Positions 44,101-56,154 of a stretch of 64,000 nt of DNA are shown here, piece after piece. Location of the stretch: assembly GCF_028372415.1 (NCBI RefSeq), contig NC_092873.1, positions 356,156,128 through 356,220,127 on the forward strand, written 5' to 3'. The stretch comes from Notamacropus eugenii (Eukaryota; Chordata; Mammalia; Diprotodontia; Macropodidae). Below the pieces are notes generated by a model. The model worked only from the letters and a program-made list of their open reading frames with translations, was not told where the DNA came from and did not search any database. The translations under genes were made by a program, and so were the position numbers. The stretch's first letter is position 1. Each line of letters begins with the position of its first letter.

Positions 44101-44741
44101 GGACCTGTAAGTTTTCGGTTCTTTCATGGTGGCATGATCTAAGGAGAGGTGTGTTTACCACTCTATCGGCCTGTTCTCTGATCTGTGAGCAACCATAAGC
44201 ACTCTTTTGTGTCCTGGAACTATGACAAGAGTCCCTGATGCACTTTGGCTGCAAGCTCTGGTGTATTGGTGGTCCTTTTCATCCATGGTCTACAACCCAG
44301 GACTGCAACCCAGATCTGATTATGGGCAAAGCAACAGAGTCCTGCCTCCGGTGCCAGCAAAGATACCCCTGTAATTTCCTTTTGACCAGTTGTTCGACCT
44401 CCTTACTCTTTGTGGGCTGGGAGTTCTAGAAGCAGCCTCTGCTACTTCTGCTGCTGTTTCAGTCAATCCCAAGGCCTGCTCCTGGTTTGCTGGGGCCCAG
44501 TTAGCACTGGCATGTCCTGTGCTGGATTTAGCTCCACTTTCACCTTGGTGCAAGATACCTTTCCTGCCAACTTTCTAAGTGGTCTTGGGCTGGAAAATTG
44601 TTTCACCCTGTCCTTTTGTGGGTCATGTCACTCCAGAATTTGTTTTGAGGCATTATTTAAAGTTGTTCAGAGGGGCTTGGGGAAGACCTCAGGTGAGGTT
44701 TTGCCTTTTCTGTGCCATCTTGGCTCCTCTCCCCCTCCCCT
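41115..44741 (-). mobile_element. HAL1-like 'half-L1' element with target-site duplication
   Basis: A minus-strand L1 relative of about 3.6 kb. From its 3' end (left) it has a poly-A-derived T run, an L1-type 3' UTR, the C-terminal part of ORF2 (to about 42246), a jump, then the inter-ORF segment, ORF1 (about 42950-43937) and a 5' UTR ending near GCCATCTTGGCTCC. Compared with the L1 at 45.2-51.9 kb, the ORF2 endonuclease and reverse-transcriptase regions are missing. Nine-base direct repeats flank it (CACTGACTT at 41106-41114, CAATGACTT at 44742-44750, one mismatch). HAL1 families of this form are known in mammals. A private deletion in one L1 copy is the alternative. Confidence 0.75.
42950..43937 (-). 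pseudogene. HAL1/L1 ORF1 remnant
   Basis: Encodes the RNA-binding ORF1 protein that trimerises and coats element RNA. Two open pieces remain. 43704-43937 is the N-terminus (Met, basic). 43300-43605 is a coiled coil of roughly 21-residue units (MEKEVQKLTEENNSLKIRIG), followed by the start of the RRM domain (SDLENKSRRGILRIIGY). The C-terminal domain to about 42950 is broken by frameshifts. It cannot make a full protein. Confidence 0.75.
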
Positions 44742-44750
44742 CAATGACTT

Positions 44751-45235
44751 TCAAGTTTCCTCCCAGCTCTTTAGTCCCACAATTTTGTCCTATGACTCTA
44801 CTTGCTGATGCTCGGTGTCCCCACCTCCTGCTCCTCCTGACCCCCTGGGATATTTACTATGCATTTTAGGACATTTTCCAAACTATTTTCCTGCAAATTT
44901 TATCTGATCCTTGTTTCTGGGAGAGCCATAGTGAGGAGCAAAATGATTTGGTCCTCCTCCTCCTTTCATCCTTTTTTTTTTTTTTCTGCAAACACTTCAG
45001 GACACATCACTATGGAACACAAATGGATTCAAAAGGGGTTATCCTTCCAAATTGCCATTGAAAGTCTAGCTTTTCCTCTTCTATACCTCTGCTTGTCATC
45101 TTTGGGTTGGGGTAGGAGTTCTCATAACCCAAACTAGCAAATGAGACACTAATTATTTGTTCAGTTCTAGGATGCAATCTAATGACACAGTTAGATACTC
45201 ACGTCTACTGTCCCTGGTTCAGATCCTCTCCTAGC
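44751..45235. other. Spacer between HAL1 and L1
   Basis: Host DNA between the two insertions. A MIR-like segment (TCCCTGGTTCAGATCCTCTC) sits just before the L1 and would continue at 51873. Confidence 0.45.
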
Positions 45236-45246
45236 AAAATCTAATT
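45236..45246 (+). repeat. L1 target-site duplication, left copy
   Basis: AAAATCTAATT, followed directly by the T run that is the complement of the L1 poly(A) tail. Identical to 51862-51872. Confidence 0.85.
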
Positions 45247-45476
45247 TTTTTAATATTAGTTTTATTTACTTTCAGTGTTCTACAATCACTACCATATAAC
45301 TTAGATCTTTTTTCCTCCCTACCCCCTAGCTCCCCCTCCCTCCCCAGGACAGCATACAATTTTGTATAGGTTCTACACATACATTCCTATTAAATACATT
45401 TTCACTATAGTCATTCTGTGTAGAAGAATTAAAATGAATGGGAGAAATCATATAACAAACCAAAATGTAATACACA

Positions 45477-45518
<42 letters not shown>

Positions 45519-45599
45519 CAAGATCTGCTACATTCTGCGATTGAATTCCATAGTTCTTTCTCTGGATGTGGAAGGCATTTTGCCTTAAAAGACCATTGG

Positions 45600-48500
45600 G
45601 AATTTTTTTAAGTCCTTGCATTGCAATGACCTTCCAAGTCTACCAGAAGAAACTCTCACACCTTGTGGTCATTGCTGTGCACAAAGTTCTCCTGGTTCTG
45701 CTCCTTTCACTCAGTATCAGATCATACAAGTCTTTCCAGGCCTCTCTGAAGTCTTCCTGTTCATCATTCTTATAGAACAATAGTATTCCATTACATTCAT
45801 ATACCATAATTTATTCAGCCATTCCCCAGTTGATGGGCATCCACTTGATTCCAGTTTTTGGCCACCACAAAGAGTGCTGCTATAAATATTTTTGTACACG
45901 TGGGACCCTTTCCCATTTTTATGATCTCTTGGGAATAAAGACCTAGAAGCGCTATTGTTGAGTCAAAGGGTATGCATATTTTTGTAGCCCTTTGGGTATA
46001 GTTCCAAATTGCTCATCAGCTCACAGCTCTACCAACAATGAATTAATATTCCAACTCTTCCACATCCTCTCCAACATTTATCATCTTCTTGTTCACCAAT
46101 CTGATAGGTGTGATATGGTACCTCAGAGTTGTTTTGATTTGCATCTCTCTAATCATTAGTGATTTAGAGCATTTTCTCATATGACCATAAATACCTTTAA
46201 TTTCTTCCTCTGAAAACTGCCTGTTCACGTCCTTTGACCATTTATCAATTGGGGAATGACTTGTATTTTTATACATTTGACTCAGTTCTCTATATATTCT
46301 TGAAATGAGGCCTTTATCACTGACACTAGTAGCAAAATTTTTTCCCCAGTTTTCTGCATCCCTCTGAATATTGTGTTAGGTTTGGTTGTGCAAAAGCTCT
46401 TTAGTTTAATGTAATCAGAATTATCCATCTTGTACTTCATAATGCTTTTTATGTCTTCTTTAGTCAAAAATTCTTTCCTTCTCCATAAATCTGATAAATA
46501 CACTATTCCTTGCTCCTTCAATTTGTCCATAGTATCCATTTTTATACCTAGATCATGTACCCATTTGGACTTTATTCTAGTGTATGGTGTCAGGCATTGG
46601 TCTATGCCTAGTTTCCACCACACTGTTATCCAGTTTTCCCAGCAATTTTTGTCAAACAGTGAGTTCTTATCCCAGAAGCTGGAATCTTTGGGTTTATCAA
46701 ACAGTAGATTGCTATAGTCATTGCCTACTGTGTCTTGAGTACCTAGCATATTCCACTTGTCTACCCTTTTGTTTCTTAGCCAGTAGGAAATGATTTTGAT
46801 AATTGCTGCTTTATCATACAATTTGAGATCTGGTAGTGCTAGTGCTTGACCTTCCCTAGCATTACTTTTCATTAGTTCCTTTCATATTCTGGACCTTTTG
46901 TTCTTCCAGATGAATTTTGATATTATTTTATCCAGCTCTAGAAAATAATTATCTGATAGTTTAATTGGTATGACGCTAAATAAGTAATTTAATTTAGGTA
47001 GAATTGCCATTTTTGTTGTATTAGCTTGGCCCACCCATGAGCAAATGATGTTTTTCCACTTACTTAGATCTGACTTTATTTGTGCAAAAAGTGTCTTGCA
47101 ATTGTGTTCATATAGTCCCTGGGTTTGTTTTTGCAGGTAAACTCCCAAATATTTTATAATGTCTACCCTAGCTTTAAATGGGTATTTATTTTTTTCTGTC
47201 TCTTGTTGTTGGACTTTGTTACTAATATATAGAAATACAGAAGATTTGTGTGGGTTTATTTTGTAACCTGCAACTTTGCCAAAGTTGTTTATTATTTCAA
47301 GTGGCTTTTTACTTGAATCTCTGGGATTCTCTAAGTATATCATCATATCATCTGCAAAGAGTGATAACTTCGTTTCTTCTTTGCCTATTCTAATTCCTTC
47401 AGTTTCTTTATCTTGTTTAATTTCTACAGCTAATATTTCTAGTACCATATTGAATAATAGTGGTGATAATGGACATCCTTGTTTCACTCCTGATCTTATT
47501 GGAAATACATCTAGCTTATTTCCATTGCATATAATGCTTACTGAAGGTGTTAGGTAGATACTGCTTATTATTTTATGGAAAGTTCCCTTTATTCCTGTGT
47601 TCTCCAGTGTTTTTAATAGGAATGGGTGTTGTATTTTGTCAAAAGCTTTTTCTGCATCTATTGAGATAATCATGTGGTTTCTGTTAGTTTTGTTGTTGAT
47701 ATGATTGATAATACTAATAGTTTTCCTAATATTGAACCAGTCCTGCATTCCTGGTATGAAACCTACCCGATTTTAGTGTATTATTCTCATGATAAGTTGC
47801 TGCATTTGTTTTGCTAGAATCTTATTTAAAATTTTTGCATCTGTATTCATTAGAGAAATTGGTCTATAATTTTCTTTCTCTGTTTTGTCTCTTCCTGGTT
47901 TAGGTATCAAAACCATATTTGTATCATAAAAAGAATTTGGGAGGACTCCTTCTTCCCCAACATTCAAAAATAGTCTATATAGTATTGGAATTAACTGCTC
48001 TTTAAATGTTTGATAGAATTTGCTTGTAAATCCATCCAGCCCTGGAGATTTTTTCCTAGTGAGTTCATTGATGGCTTGTTCAATTTCTTTTTCTGAGATG
48101 GGGTTGTTTAAGTATTCAACTTCCTCTTCTGTTAATCTGGGCAATTTGTATTTTTAAAATACTCATCCATCTCATTTAGATTGTCAAATTTGTGGGCATA
48201 AAGTTGGGCAAAGTCATTTCTGATTGTTGTTTTAATTTCCTCCTCATTGGAGGTGAGTTCACTCCTTTCATTTTTGATATTAGTAATTTGGTTTTCTTCT
48301 TTCTTTTTTTAATCAAATTGACCAAAGATTTATCAATTTTATTGGTTTTTTCATAAAACCAACTATTGGTTTTATTTATTAGTTCAATAGTTTTCTTACT
48401 TTCGGTTTTATTAATCTCTTCTTTGGATTTCAGTGTTTCTAATTTGGTATTTACTTGGGGATTTTCGGTTTGTTCTTTTTTGAACTTTTTCAGCTGCATG

Positions 48501-49515
48501 CCCAATTTATTGATCTCCTCTTTCTCTATTTTATTCATGTAGGCTTTCAAAGATATAAAACTTCCCCTAAGAACTGCTTTTGCAGTATCCCATAAGATTT
48601 GGTAGGTTTTCTCATTATTGTCATTCTCTTGAATGAAGTTGTTGATTGTTTCTATGATTTGTTGTTTAACCAATTCCTTCTTTAGGATTCAGTTATTTAG
48701 TTTCTAATTAATTTTTGGTTTATCTTTCCATGGCCTTTTATTACATATAATTTTTATGTACTATGATCTGAGAAGGATGCATTGACTATCTCTGCCTTCC
48801 TGCACTGTACTGTGAGGTTTTTATGCCATGGAACACAGTCAGTTTTTTTATATGTGCCATGTACTGCTGAGAAAAAAGTATATTCCTTTCTATTTCCATT
48901 CTGTTTTCTCCAGAGATCTATCATATCTTCCTTATCCAGAGTTTTATTTACCTCCTTAACTTCTTTCTTGTTTATTTTAAGGTTAGATTTATCAAGTTCA
49001 GAGAGGGGGAGGTTGAGGTCCCCCACTAGTATAGTCTTGCTCTTTATTTCTTCCTGCAACTCCCCCAGCCTCTCCTCTAAGAATTTGGATGCTATACCAC
49101 TTGGAGCATACATGTTTAGTAATGATATTGCTTCATTGTCTATGGTGCCTTTTAGCAGGATATAGTTTCCTTCCTTATCTCTTTTGATTAGATCTATTTC
49201 TGCTTTTGCTTTGTCTGAGATTAGGATTGCTACCCCTGCTTTTCTTACATCAACTGAAGCACAATATATTCTGCTCCAACTTTTTACCTTTACCCGGTGT
49301 GCATCCCCCTGTTTCAAATGTGTTTCTTGTAAACAACATATTGTTGGATTATGGCTTTTAATCCATTGTGCTATCCATCTCTGCTTTATGGGAGAGTTCA
49401 TTCCGTTCATATTAACAGTTTTGATTACAATCTGTGTCTTTCCCTCCATCCTCTTTCCCACTTTTTGTGGTTTTAGTTTTCCTATCTCCCTTCCCCTCCT
49501 CAATAGAGTTTTCAC
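45600..49515 (-). pseudogene. L1 ORF2 remnant (endonuclease / reverse transcriptase)
   Basis: ORF2 nicks target DNA and reverse-transcribes L1 RNA. The endonuclease domain (49515-48754) keeps its active-site motifs: Asn in VNMNGMN, Glu in QETH, GDLN, KTDC and SDHS. A linker follows (48673-48176). The reverse transcriptase is split over 48144-47773 ([20 protein letters not shown]) and 47748-46882 (DAEKAFDKIQH, catalytic FADDMM). C-terminal pieces are 46872-46282, 46276-46043 and 45899-45717 (CPSTGEWLNKLWY). At least five breaks, stops or frameshifts, separate these blocks. Confidence 0.9.
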
Positions 49516-50099
49516 TTTTGACCACCACCTCCCACAGTCTTCTCTTCCTTCTTTCAGCCCCCTCCCTTTTACTCCCCTTTACCCTTACTACTTCTTCCCT
49601 CCCTTTTAGCTTCCCCTCTCCTTTCTTCCCCCTTCCCCTCCTACTGCCTATAGAGCTAGCTAGATTTTTACACTTAATTAAGTTTATTGTTCCCTCCTTG
49701 ATCCAAATCAGATAAGAGTACCTCTCAAATAGTGCTCATCTGCCTCCCCTCTTTCCCTCTACTATAATTTTGTACTTCTTCCTGTGATGTAATTTACCAT
49801 TTTCTGCTTCCTCCTTTTCACATCTCCAGTTACTATCCCTTTGCATGCTTAAATCATATTTTTATTATCACATCATTTACTTTATACCTTTATACCCTCT
49901 ATATCCCTTTTATATTTCGTAATAGATGTACAATTCTCAAGATTAGCAAGTATCATCTTCTGTTATAGGGAGGTAAACAGTTTGCCCAAACTGAGTAACA
50001 AGTTTTTCTTTTCCCCATTTACCTTTTTATGCCTCTCCTGAGACCTGCATTTGAAGACTGAATTTTCTATTGAGTTCTGGCCTTTTTGTTAGGAAGGTC

Positions 50100-51000
50100 T
50101 GGAAATCCCTTATTTTGTTGAATGTCCATCTCCTTGCCTGAAATGTTATGCTGAACTTTGCTGGGTAATTGATCCTTGGTTGTAGTCCCAGCTCCTTTGT
50201 CTTACTGAATATCTGATTCCAATTTGTTCGATCTTTTAATGTAGAAGCTGCAAGGTCCTGTGTAATTCTGACTGTAGCTCCTCAATATTTGAATGGTTTC
50301 TTTATGGCTTCCTGTAGTATTTTCTCCTTCACTTGATAGTTCTGGAATTTGGCAACAACATTTCTTGGTGTTTTTAGTTTGGGATCCCTTTCGGGAGGTG
50401 AATGGTAGATTCTTTCAGTGACTATTTTGCCCTCTGGATCTAGCACTTCTGGGCAGTTTTCCTTGATGATTTCTTGGAAGACATTGTCCAGACTCTCTTT
50501 TTATCTTGGCTTTCTGGTAGGCCAATAATTCTTAAATTTTCTGTCCTGGATCTATTTTCCAGATCAGTTGTTTTTCCAATTAGATATTTTACATTTTCTT
50601 CTATCTTTTCATTCTTTAGATTTTGTTTGACTAATTCTTGAGATCTCATAGAGACATTAGTTTCTAATTGCTCAATTCTAATTTTTATCAAGTTGTTTTC
50701 TTCAGTTAACTTTTGCATCTCCTTTTCCATCTGTCCAATTATTCCTTTTAAGGAATTATTTTCTCCAGTTAGTTTTTGTACTTCCTTTTCCATTTGTCCA
50801 ATTTTCCCAGTTAGGTTTTGTGCTTCCTTTTCTATTTGTCCAATTTTCCCAGTTAGGTTTTGTGCTTCCTTTTCCATTTGTTCAATTTTCCTTTTTAAAG
50901 TGTGTTCTCTTCATAGAATTCTTTTTTCATACTTTAAAACTCATTGGCCAGTTTTTCTTCTATTTCTTTCTTCAGCTGTTTCAGGAGAGCTGTTTGTGCA
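50100..51000 (-). pseudogene. L1 ORF1 remnant
   Basis: Coiled coil and start of the RRM domain are open at 50877-50440 (TDLENRSRTENLRIIGLPES). The rest of the RRM and the C-terminal domain (about 50440-50100) is in other frames. The coiled coil contains an in-frame 14-residue unit (GQMEKEAQNLTGKI type) repeated nearly identically at DNA level as a 42-base unit at 50781-50864. This is a two-heptad expansion. The N-terminus is broken near 50900. Confidence 0.85.
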
Positions 51001-51861
51001 TGCAAGCAGTTCATAGTCCCTTCTGAAGTTTCAGATAGGAGTACAGTCTCAGTAGTGACCTCTTTGGTGTTCTTCTTTTGGTCCTTGTCCCCATAGAAAG
51101 ATTCTATGGTTTTTCACCCTTGCTTTGCTTTTTCTTGCTCATGAAGGTGATGCTTTGTGTGTTGCGGCCTCTGGTTCTTTCAGTTAGAAGTTGCAGAACT
51201 TGGTGTTGAGCTGACTGGTGTGAAAAAGTTAAGGGCAGATGCTGTTTTATCTTTTCGTTTTGTGTTTCTCAGATCAACCCTGGGGCTAGCTTGTTAAGTG
51301 TGGGGGAGGGGTGGTCTGGTCAGGGAAGATCTCCTCAGCTGAGGTGAGGCAAGAACAAACTCAGGGGTTGGTGACCATGGCTGCCTTATTGTCTTCCCAT
51401 TTCCCCTTGAGCGCTGAGGCATGCTTGGATCCTAGTGTGAGTTTCCATTCCCCCTCCACTCCTCCCTCGGGCTCCTGCCCTTTGGTTAGCCCCCACCACA
51501 GTAAGAGGAGTCCCCCTTAGCTATTTTTCTAGCCCCAGGTGTTAGGAGACTGTTTGCCCCTTCTGCTGATCCCACTGATCCAGGATTTTTCTGGGGAAAT
51601 ATTTTATGGTTCTTTCGAGGTCAACAAGTGGGGATGAGAGAGTGGGGATGATCACTCCACCATTTTGGCTCCCAGAAGTTCTAGTAGGTGACTTACAGAC
51701 GTTTAATCTGCAGGTTGAAAGTCTCAGGAGCTGCTGTGGCTGATATCTGGGGCTCAGTGGCTCTCACTTGCTTGGCTTCACTGGTCTCCCGCCCTGGGCT
51801 GCCACTCGACTGTGCTGCCACTGGCTCAGGCCACCCTGGGGCTTTCTTGCTTGGCTATTGT

Positions 51862-51872
51862 AAAATCTAATT
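51862..51872 (+). repeat. L1 target-site duplication, right copy
   Basis: AAAATCTAATT, identical to 45236-45246. It fixes the L1 5' end at 51861. Confidence 0.85.
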
Positions 51873-52039
51873 GTTGACAAATAGGAACATACCTGGGTTT
51901 CAGAGGTTTGGAAAAATCAGATCTGCACATTACGTCATTGACTCACAGATAAATCAGATTTGCCTATAAACCCAAATAAATGATCAACTCATGTCTCTAT
52001 TCATTTCCTTCGGCTGTCCCCTAGAAGACACTCCTTCAT

Positions 52040-52740
52040 TGCCCCTCAAAATCCTCCTCTTCCTTCAGGGTTCAGCCCAGGCATCTCCCATATATGATGA
52101 CTTTCCTTATTCTCCCAGTTTAAAACACACTATCCTTCACATTTTTTTTCTGAAAGTACTTTGATTTCTCCATTGCTTCCACCCCTCCTTACCTTGTATC
52201 CTACCTGTCTCTGCTTCTATTGTTTTTTCTCCACTAGAATTCCTTTCGGGTCCAGTAAGTTCCCCAAGGGCAGAAAACATTGTTCTTTTATAAGCCTTGG
52301 TAACCTTAGCTCCTAGAGACAGCTAGGTGGCACCGTAGTGAATAGATTGCTGAACCTGGAGTCAGGAAGACTCATCTTCCTGAGTTCCAATCCAGCCTCA
52401 GACACTTATTAGCTGTGTGACCCTGGGAAAGTCATTTAACCTTTTTTGCCTCAGTTTCCTCATCTGTAACAATGAACTGGAGAAGGAAAGGGCAAACTAC
52501 TCCAGTATCTTTGCCAAGAAAACCCCAAATGGAGTCACAAAAATTCTGAAATGACAACACACACATATAGCTTCCTAGTTGTCAGTGGTCTCACCTCCTC
52601 AAATTATTCTGTTCGTGTTTGTATATTTATTTATATTCCTTCACACAATGTAAGTTCCTTGAGGGAAGAGGCTATTTATTTTCATTTCTATCTCTGTCTT
52701 CCCAGTGCTTTGCATTTAAGAAATTTTGAGTTGAATAGAA
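52040..52740 (+). mobile_element. L2 3' region split by a SINE
   Basis: L2 blocks: CCTTCAGGGTTCAGCCCAGG, then after the SINE GTAAGTTCCTTGAGGGAAGA and CCAGTGCTTTGCATTTAAG. It ends in a TTGAGTTGAATAG tail. Confidence 0.65.
52318..52555 (+). mobile_element. RTE-tailed SINE in L2
   Basis: GACAGCTAGGTGGCACCGTA head, CTGTGTGACCCTGGGAAAGT core, CCAAGAAAACCCCAAATGGA tail. Confidence 0.88.
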
Positions 52741-53099
52741 TTGTATCTTCTCCATGTCATCTTATCCCATGAGACTTTTGTCCTAATTTTCCTATGAAGC
52801 TTCCATTAAGGGTCCACTTAATGTGTTTGGAGGCTTGCTCTAGATTACTTAGCATTGTAAGGCTATGACTTGGAGGTGTGGGGTGTCCGTCAATGATCGC
52901 CTACTCTCTTATACTGCATATCCTGGCCCATCTCCTTTTCTAGTGGTATATCTTTCATATGACATCCTTGATGACACTTTTCCAATGAAATTCTTTGTTG
53001 GCAATATGTCACAACCCACTTACACCCACCATGTGCCTCTCTATTATCCAACTGTTAGTATTCAGAGACTGGTGTTTCATGATTCACAGCCCCATAGTA
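52741..53099. other. Intergenic, unassigned
   Basis: An open plus frame at 52865-53137 has no recognisable domain. Confidence 0.35.
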
Positions 53100-53290
53100 T
53101 CACAGGAGGGATATTGGCATGTGGTATAAGTGGATAAGGCATGGGATAGGGAGTCAAAAAGACTGATACTTTCTAGTTGTGTGACCCTGGGCAAGTGATT
53201 TAACCTATCTGGGCCTTAGCTACATTATCTCTAAATTGAGGGGGTTGGACTTGGCCTCTAAAGTTCAGCTCTAAATCTATGGAGATGGGG
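53100..53290 (+). mobile_element. MIR/CORE-SINE
   Basis: CTAGTTGTGTGACCCTGGGC core and GGACTTGGCCTCTAAAGTTC tail. Confidence 0.7.
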
Positions 53291-53347
53291 GAAATAGATG
53301 AAGAGATTGTTATTTTCTTGATCACTTCTTTTCAGTAATATCAATGT

Positions 53348-53576
53348 GCCTGTTGTTCAGTTGTGTTTAACTCTTCATGACCTCATTTGGGGTTTTCTTG
53401 GCAAAGATGCTATAGTGGTTTGCCATTTCCTTCTCCAGCTGATTTTACAGATGAGGAAACTGAGGCAAACAGGGTTAAGTGACTTGCCCAGGGTCACACA
53501 GCTAAGAAGTATCTGAGGCTGGATTGGAACTCATGAGTCTTCCTTTATCCACAGAGTCATCTAGCTGCCCTTCAAC
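53348..53576 (-). mobile_element. RTE-tailed SINE
   Basis: GACCTCATTTGGGGTTTTCT tail, GGAAACTGAGGCAAACAGGG core, GAGTCATCTAGCTGCCC head. Confidence 0.88.
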
Positions 53577-53579
53577 ATG

Positions 53580-53925
53580 TCTAGTGCCTCCCTACTCTTT
53601 TTGAACAAAGTATCCATGACCTTGTAGGCATGGCTTTTGTAGCACCTTCAAGCTTTTGGTCTCTTTCACTTCTTACTTCTGAGCCATATTTCACAACATA
53701 TTTTCCACCATCTTCCCCATGCCTTTCTTTGCTCTGAAATCTTGGAATATTGAAGTACATGTTAATTGAATTGGAAAGGTTCTATCAGATACCATATACC
53801 CCATACCATATCTCATATACCAGTTCTCTACCTCTTCATCCTCTGCAGCATTTGGCACATGAGCTGCAAGACCCTGCTGCTCTTTTCTGCAAATATCTGA
53901 GATAACCTGGTGCAGTTGAATCCTG
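53580..53925 (-). other. Unexplained open segment
   Basis: A minus-strand frame (main part 53925-53691) reads with protein-like composition, including KEQQGLAAHVPNAAEDEEV and YMRYGMGYM. After one stop it continues plausibly for about 30 codons. It could be a decayed processed pseudogene or part of an unassigned transposon. I do not recognise the family and see no poly(A) or splice signal. Confidence 0.25.
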
Positions 53926-54100
53926 GTGCAGATCATTGGAATCCCCAGACTTGGAGTCAGAGAGCCTTGAATTAAAATCCTCCCGCACCCACTCACTGGT
54001 TGGGTAACTTTAGACAAATCTTGTAACTTTCCTATGCTTAGAGTTCTTCATTTATAAAACCAGGGAGTTGGATTTGGCTCCTAAAGTCTAGATGTTATAA
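53926..54100 (+). mobile_element. MIR/CORE-SINE
   Basis: CCAGACTTGGAGTCAGAGAG head and GGATTTGGCTCCTAAAGTCT tail. Confidence 0.65.
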
Positions 54101-55384
54101 TCACCATGAGCATTTTAACATGAGATGACCAAGAGTCCCCTGAAATGATACTTCTTGTGGCTTTTGGACTCAGAATAAAGCAAGTTCTGCCAATTCATTT
54201 ATTTGCTTCTGTAGAAGGGAGGGTGCGAGCTGTCCTTTCATGAGTGTAACTTCCTTTTGGCTTCTGGTTTCCTTTATGAGGACTATGTCAAGATTGATGG
54301 GATTCAGTTCCTCCACTTACATGCCCACTTATTTCACACTGGGATAAGAATCTCATATTTTAAGTATCAGCAGTTAAGTTAATGTGAATAGTCTCCAAAC
54401 AGCCTTTGCCTGTCACTCCAGAAATAGGAAGGGGGTATAGAACTTGGAGGGTCATTTTGTATTTTTCTTTGTTTCATGGTGTGCCATGTAGACCTACTGT
54501 TGATGAGCCTCTCCTTTGTCAACTGGGCCAGCCCTTAGGAAACAAATGAAGGCTGTTGCTTGGATTATACTCACAGCCATACCTGCCTGTTAGAATCTTC
54601 CAGAACTTACAGCTCTCTATGGGACAGCCTTTGCCTCTATATCAGGGTGAGGAATTAGAAATAGGACCTTTTAGCCCATAATCAGGTGGAGTAAACATAG
54701 AAGGAGATTTATTAATATTTGTTGAAATGAATTAAATTGGATCAAGTCAACTCTAATTTAGAAAAAAAAAAGTCAACCTGCCAGGTTTTTTTTTTGAGAA
54801 CAGAATGCAACAGGATCATGGTAACCAGGAGGCCCTATTCTACAGCATGTAACAGTGATGAGAACTCTTACAAAGTGTAAGATTTAACAGAGTATATACT
54901 TGGAACTTTGTCCACATCTCTGGACCTATTGTAGAGAAACATGATATAGCATAGATACTCAAGCTGTAACGGATGGTGTCCATCCATTATATCCAGTTAT
55001 CATTTCTATTCCAGAAAGTTGGAAACTTGTAGCATCTGTAGTAGGCTGTAGTTTTATTCTGTCAGACTCTTGTCACAGTGGTCATGGGAAAGTTGACTGG
55101 ATGGGAGTTGAAAAAGATGTAAATAAAGCAAAAAGACAGATTTTAAAAATATAATTTGAAGAGTGAAAAGAATTGCCCAAACAGAACATAATGGTACCCA
55201 GTGGATTTGTGGAAAGCTTCTTGCTTGGCTTTGTATATTAATGATGTCAATGTTGCTGTTTTAATAGAGTCATTAATGACAAAAACAATCAGTGGTTGTG
55301 TTCCTGTGTAAAACAGAACAGATCACTGGGTTTTGGGTAAGCCTAGTTCATTGGACAACCTTAAAATGGCTTTTGCCTTTCAGC
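54101..55384. other. Intergenic, unassigned
   Basis: No gene or repeat family recognised in about 1.3 kb. Confidence 0.35.
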
Positions 55385-55445
55385 TCATAGCATGGTGCCT
55401 GGCACATAGTAGGTGCTAAATAAAGGCTTGTTGATTGACTGATTA
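55385..55445 (+). mobile_element. L2 3' end
   Basis: ATGGTGCCTGGCACATAGTA followed by GGTGCTAAATAAAGGC and TTGTTGATTGA. Confidence 0.75.
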
Positions 55446-56154
55446 ACTATCTTTGGTGAAAAAAATCTTCTCTGAAACATATTGTGAAATATACATTACA
55501 TTTCTGGATAAAACCTGGCTAACTTTCATCATGACTTTTAAAGTCTGAGCCTGTTTAGAATTAGCATTTTAATGTAGCTATTGGGTATAGATATGCAATT
55601 ATCTTGAAAAGAAGACCTTCTGTTGGAAAATTTCCCTACTGAGTGCAATCTTTTTTTTTAATTTAAAAAGGCATTTTCTATTGTGTGATAGTTATATAGT
55701 GTGTTTTAAAGTATAATCATCAATAAATGAAAAATCTGTTGCAACTGTAAAACTGTCATGTCCTTTTATAGAGAGATTAGAATTACTTTTTAGAGATATT
55801 AAAACAAATTAAACAGAAAGCTGATGATCAATTATGTTGTCATTTTTTCCTCTTTGATGGGTCATTGGCCTCTTATTCTAGTTGGAGAAGAGAATGTTAT
55901 TTAACTGGACAAGAAAACATCTCCTTAGGTAGGTAATAGTTATATGGGCCTCATAAGTGTGTGAAATAGAGGTGTTAGGGATAATACATAGGTTTTCTGG
56001 CTTTGAACAAAACTCTGAAAAAGAAGTGGTGGAAACATTGGTCTTTCCATACCACACCCTGCCCTAGCACGTGGCTTGTAAGTTCTGCCTTGACTGATTA
56101 GCCCAGCACACATGGTTGCTGCCATCTAGTGGTATCCCAGAGCCAGTTCTACTC
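55446..56154. other. Intergenic, AT-rich, unassigned
   Basis: No gene or repeat family recognised. Confidence 0.35.

Larger units (their letters stand above)
45247..51861 (-). mobile_element. Full-length L1 (LINE-1), inactivated
   Basis: About 6.6 kb, complete from 5' UTR to poly(A). In sense order: 5' UTR (51861 to about 51000), ORF1 (about 51000-50100), inter-ORF spacer, ORF2 (49515 to about 45600), 3' UTR with a (CA)n tract (45476-45521) and a short poly(A). It is bounded by an identical 11-base target-site duplication. The reading frames are interrupted many times, so the copy cannot move itself. The sequence type is that of marsupial L1s. Confidence 0.92.

Noticed and set aside
47276..47557. 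Plus-strand open frames across the L1
   Set aside because: Antisense shadows of ORF2, as are 48782-49165, 49184-49609 and the frames at 50693-51026 opposite ORF1.
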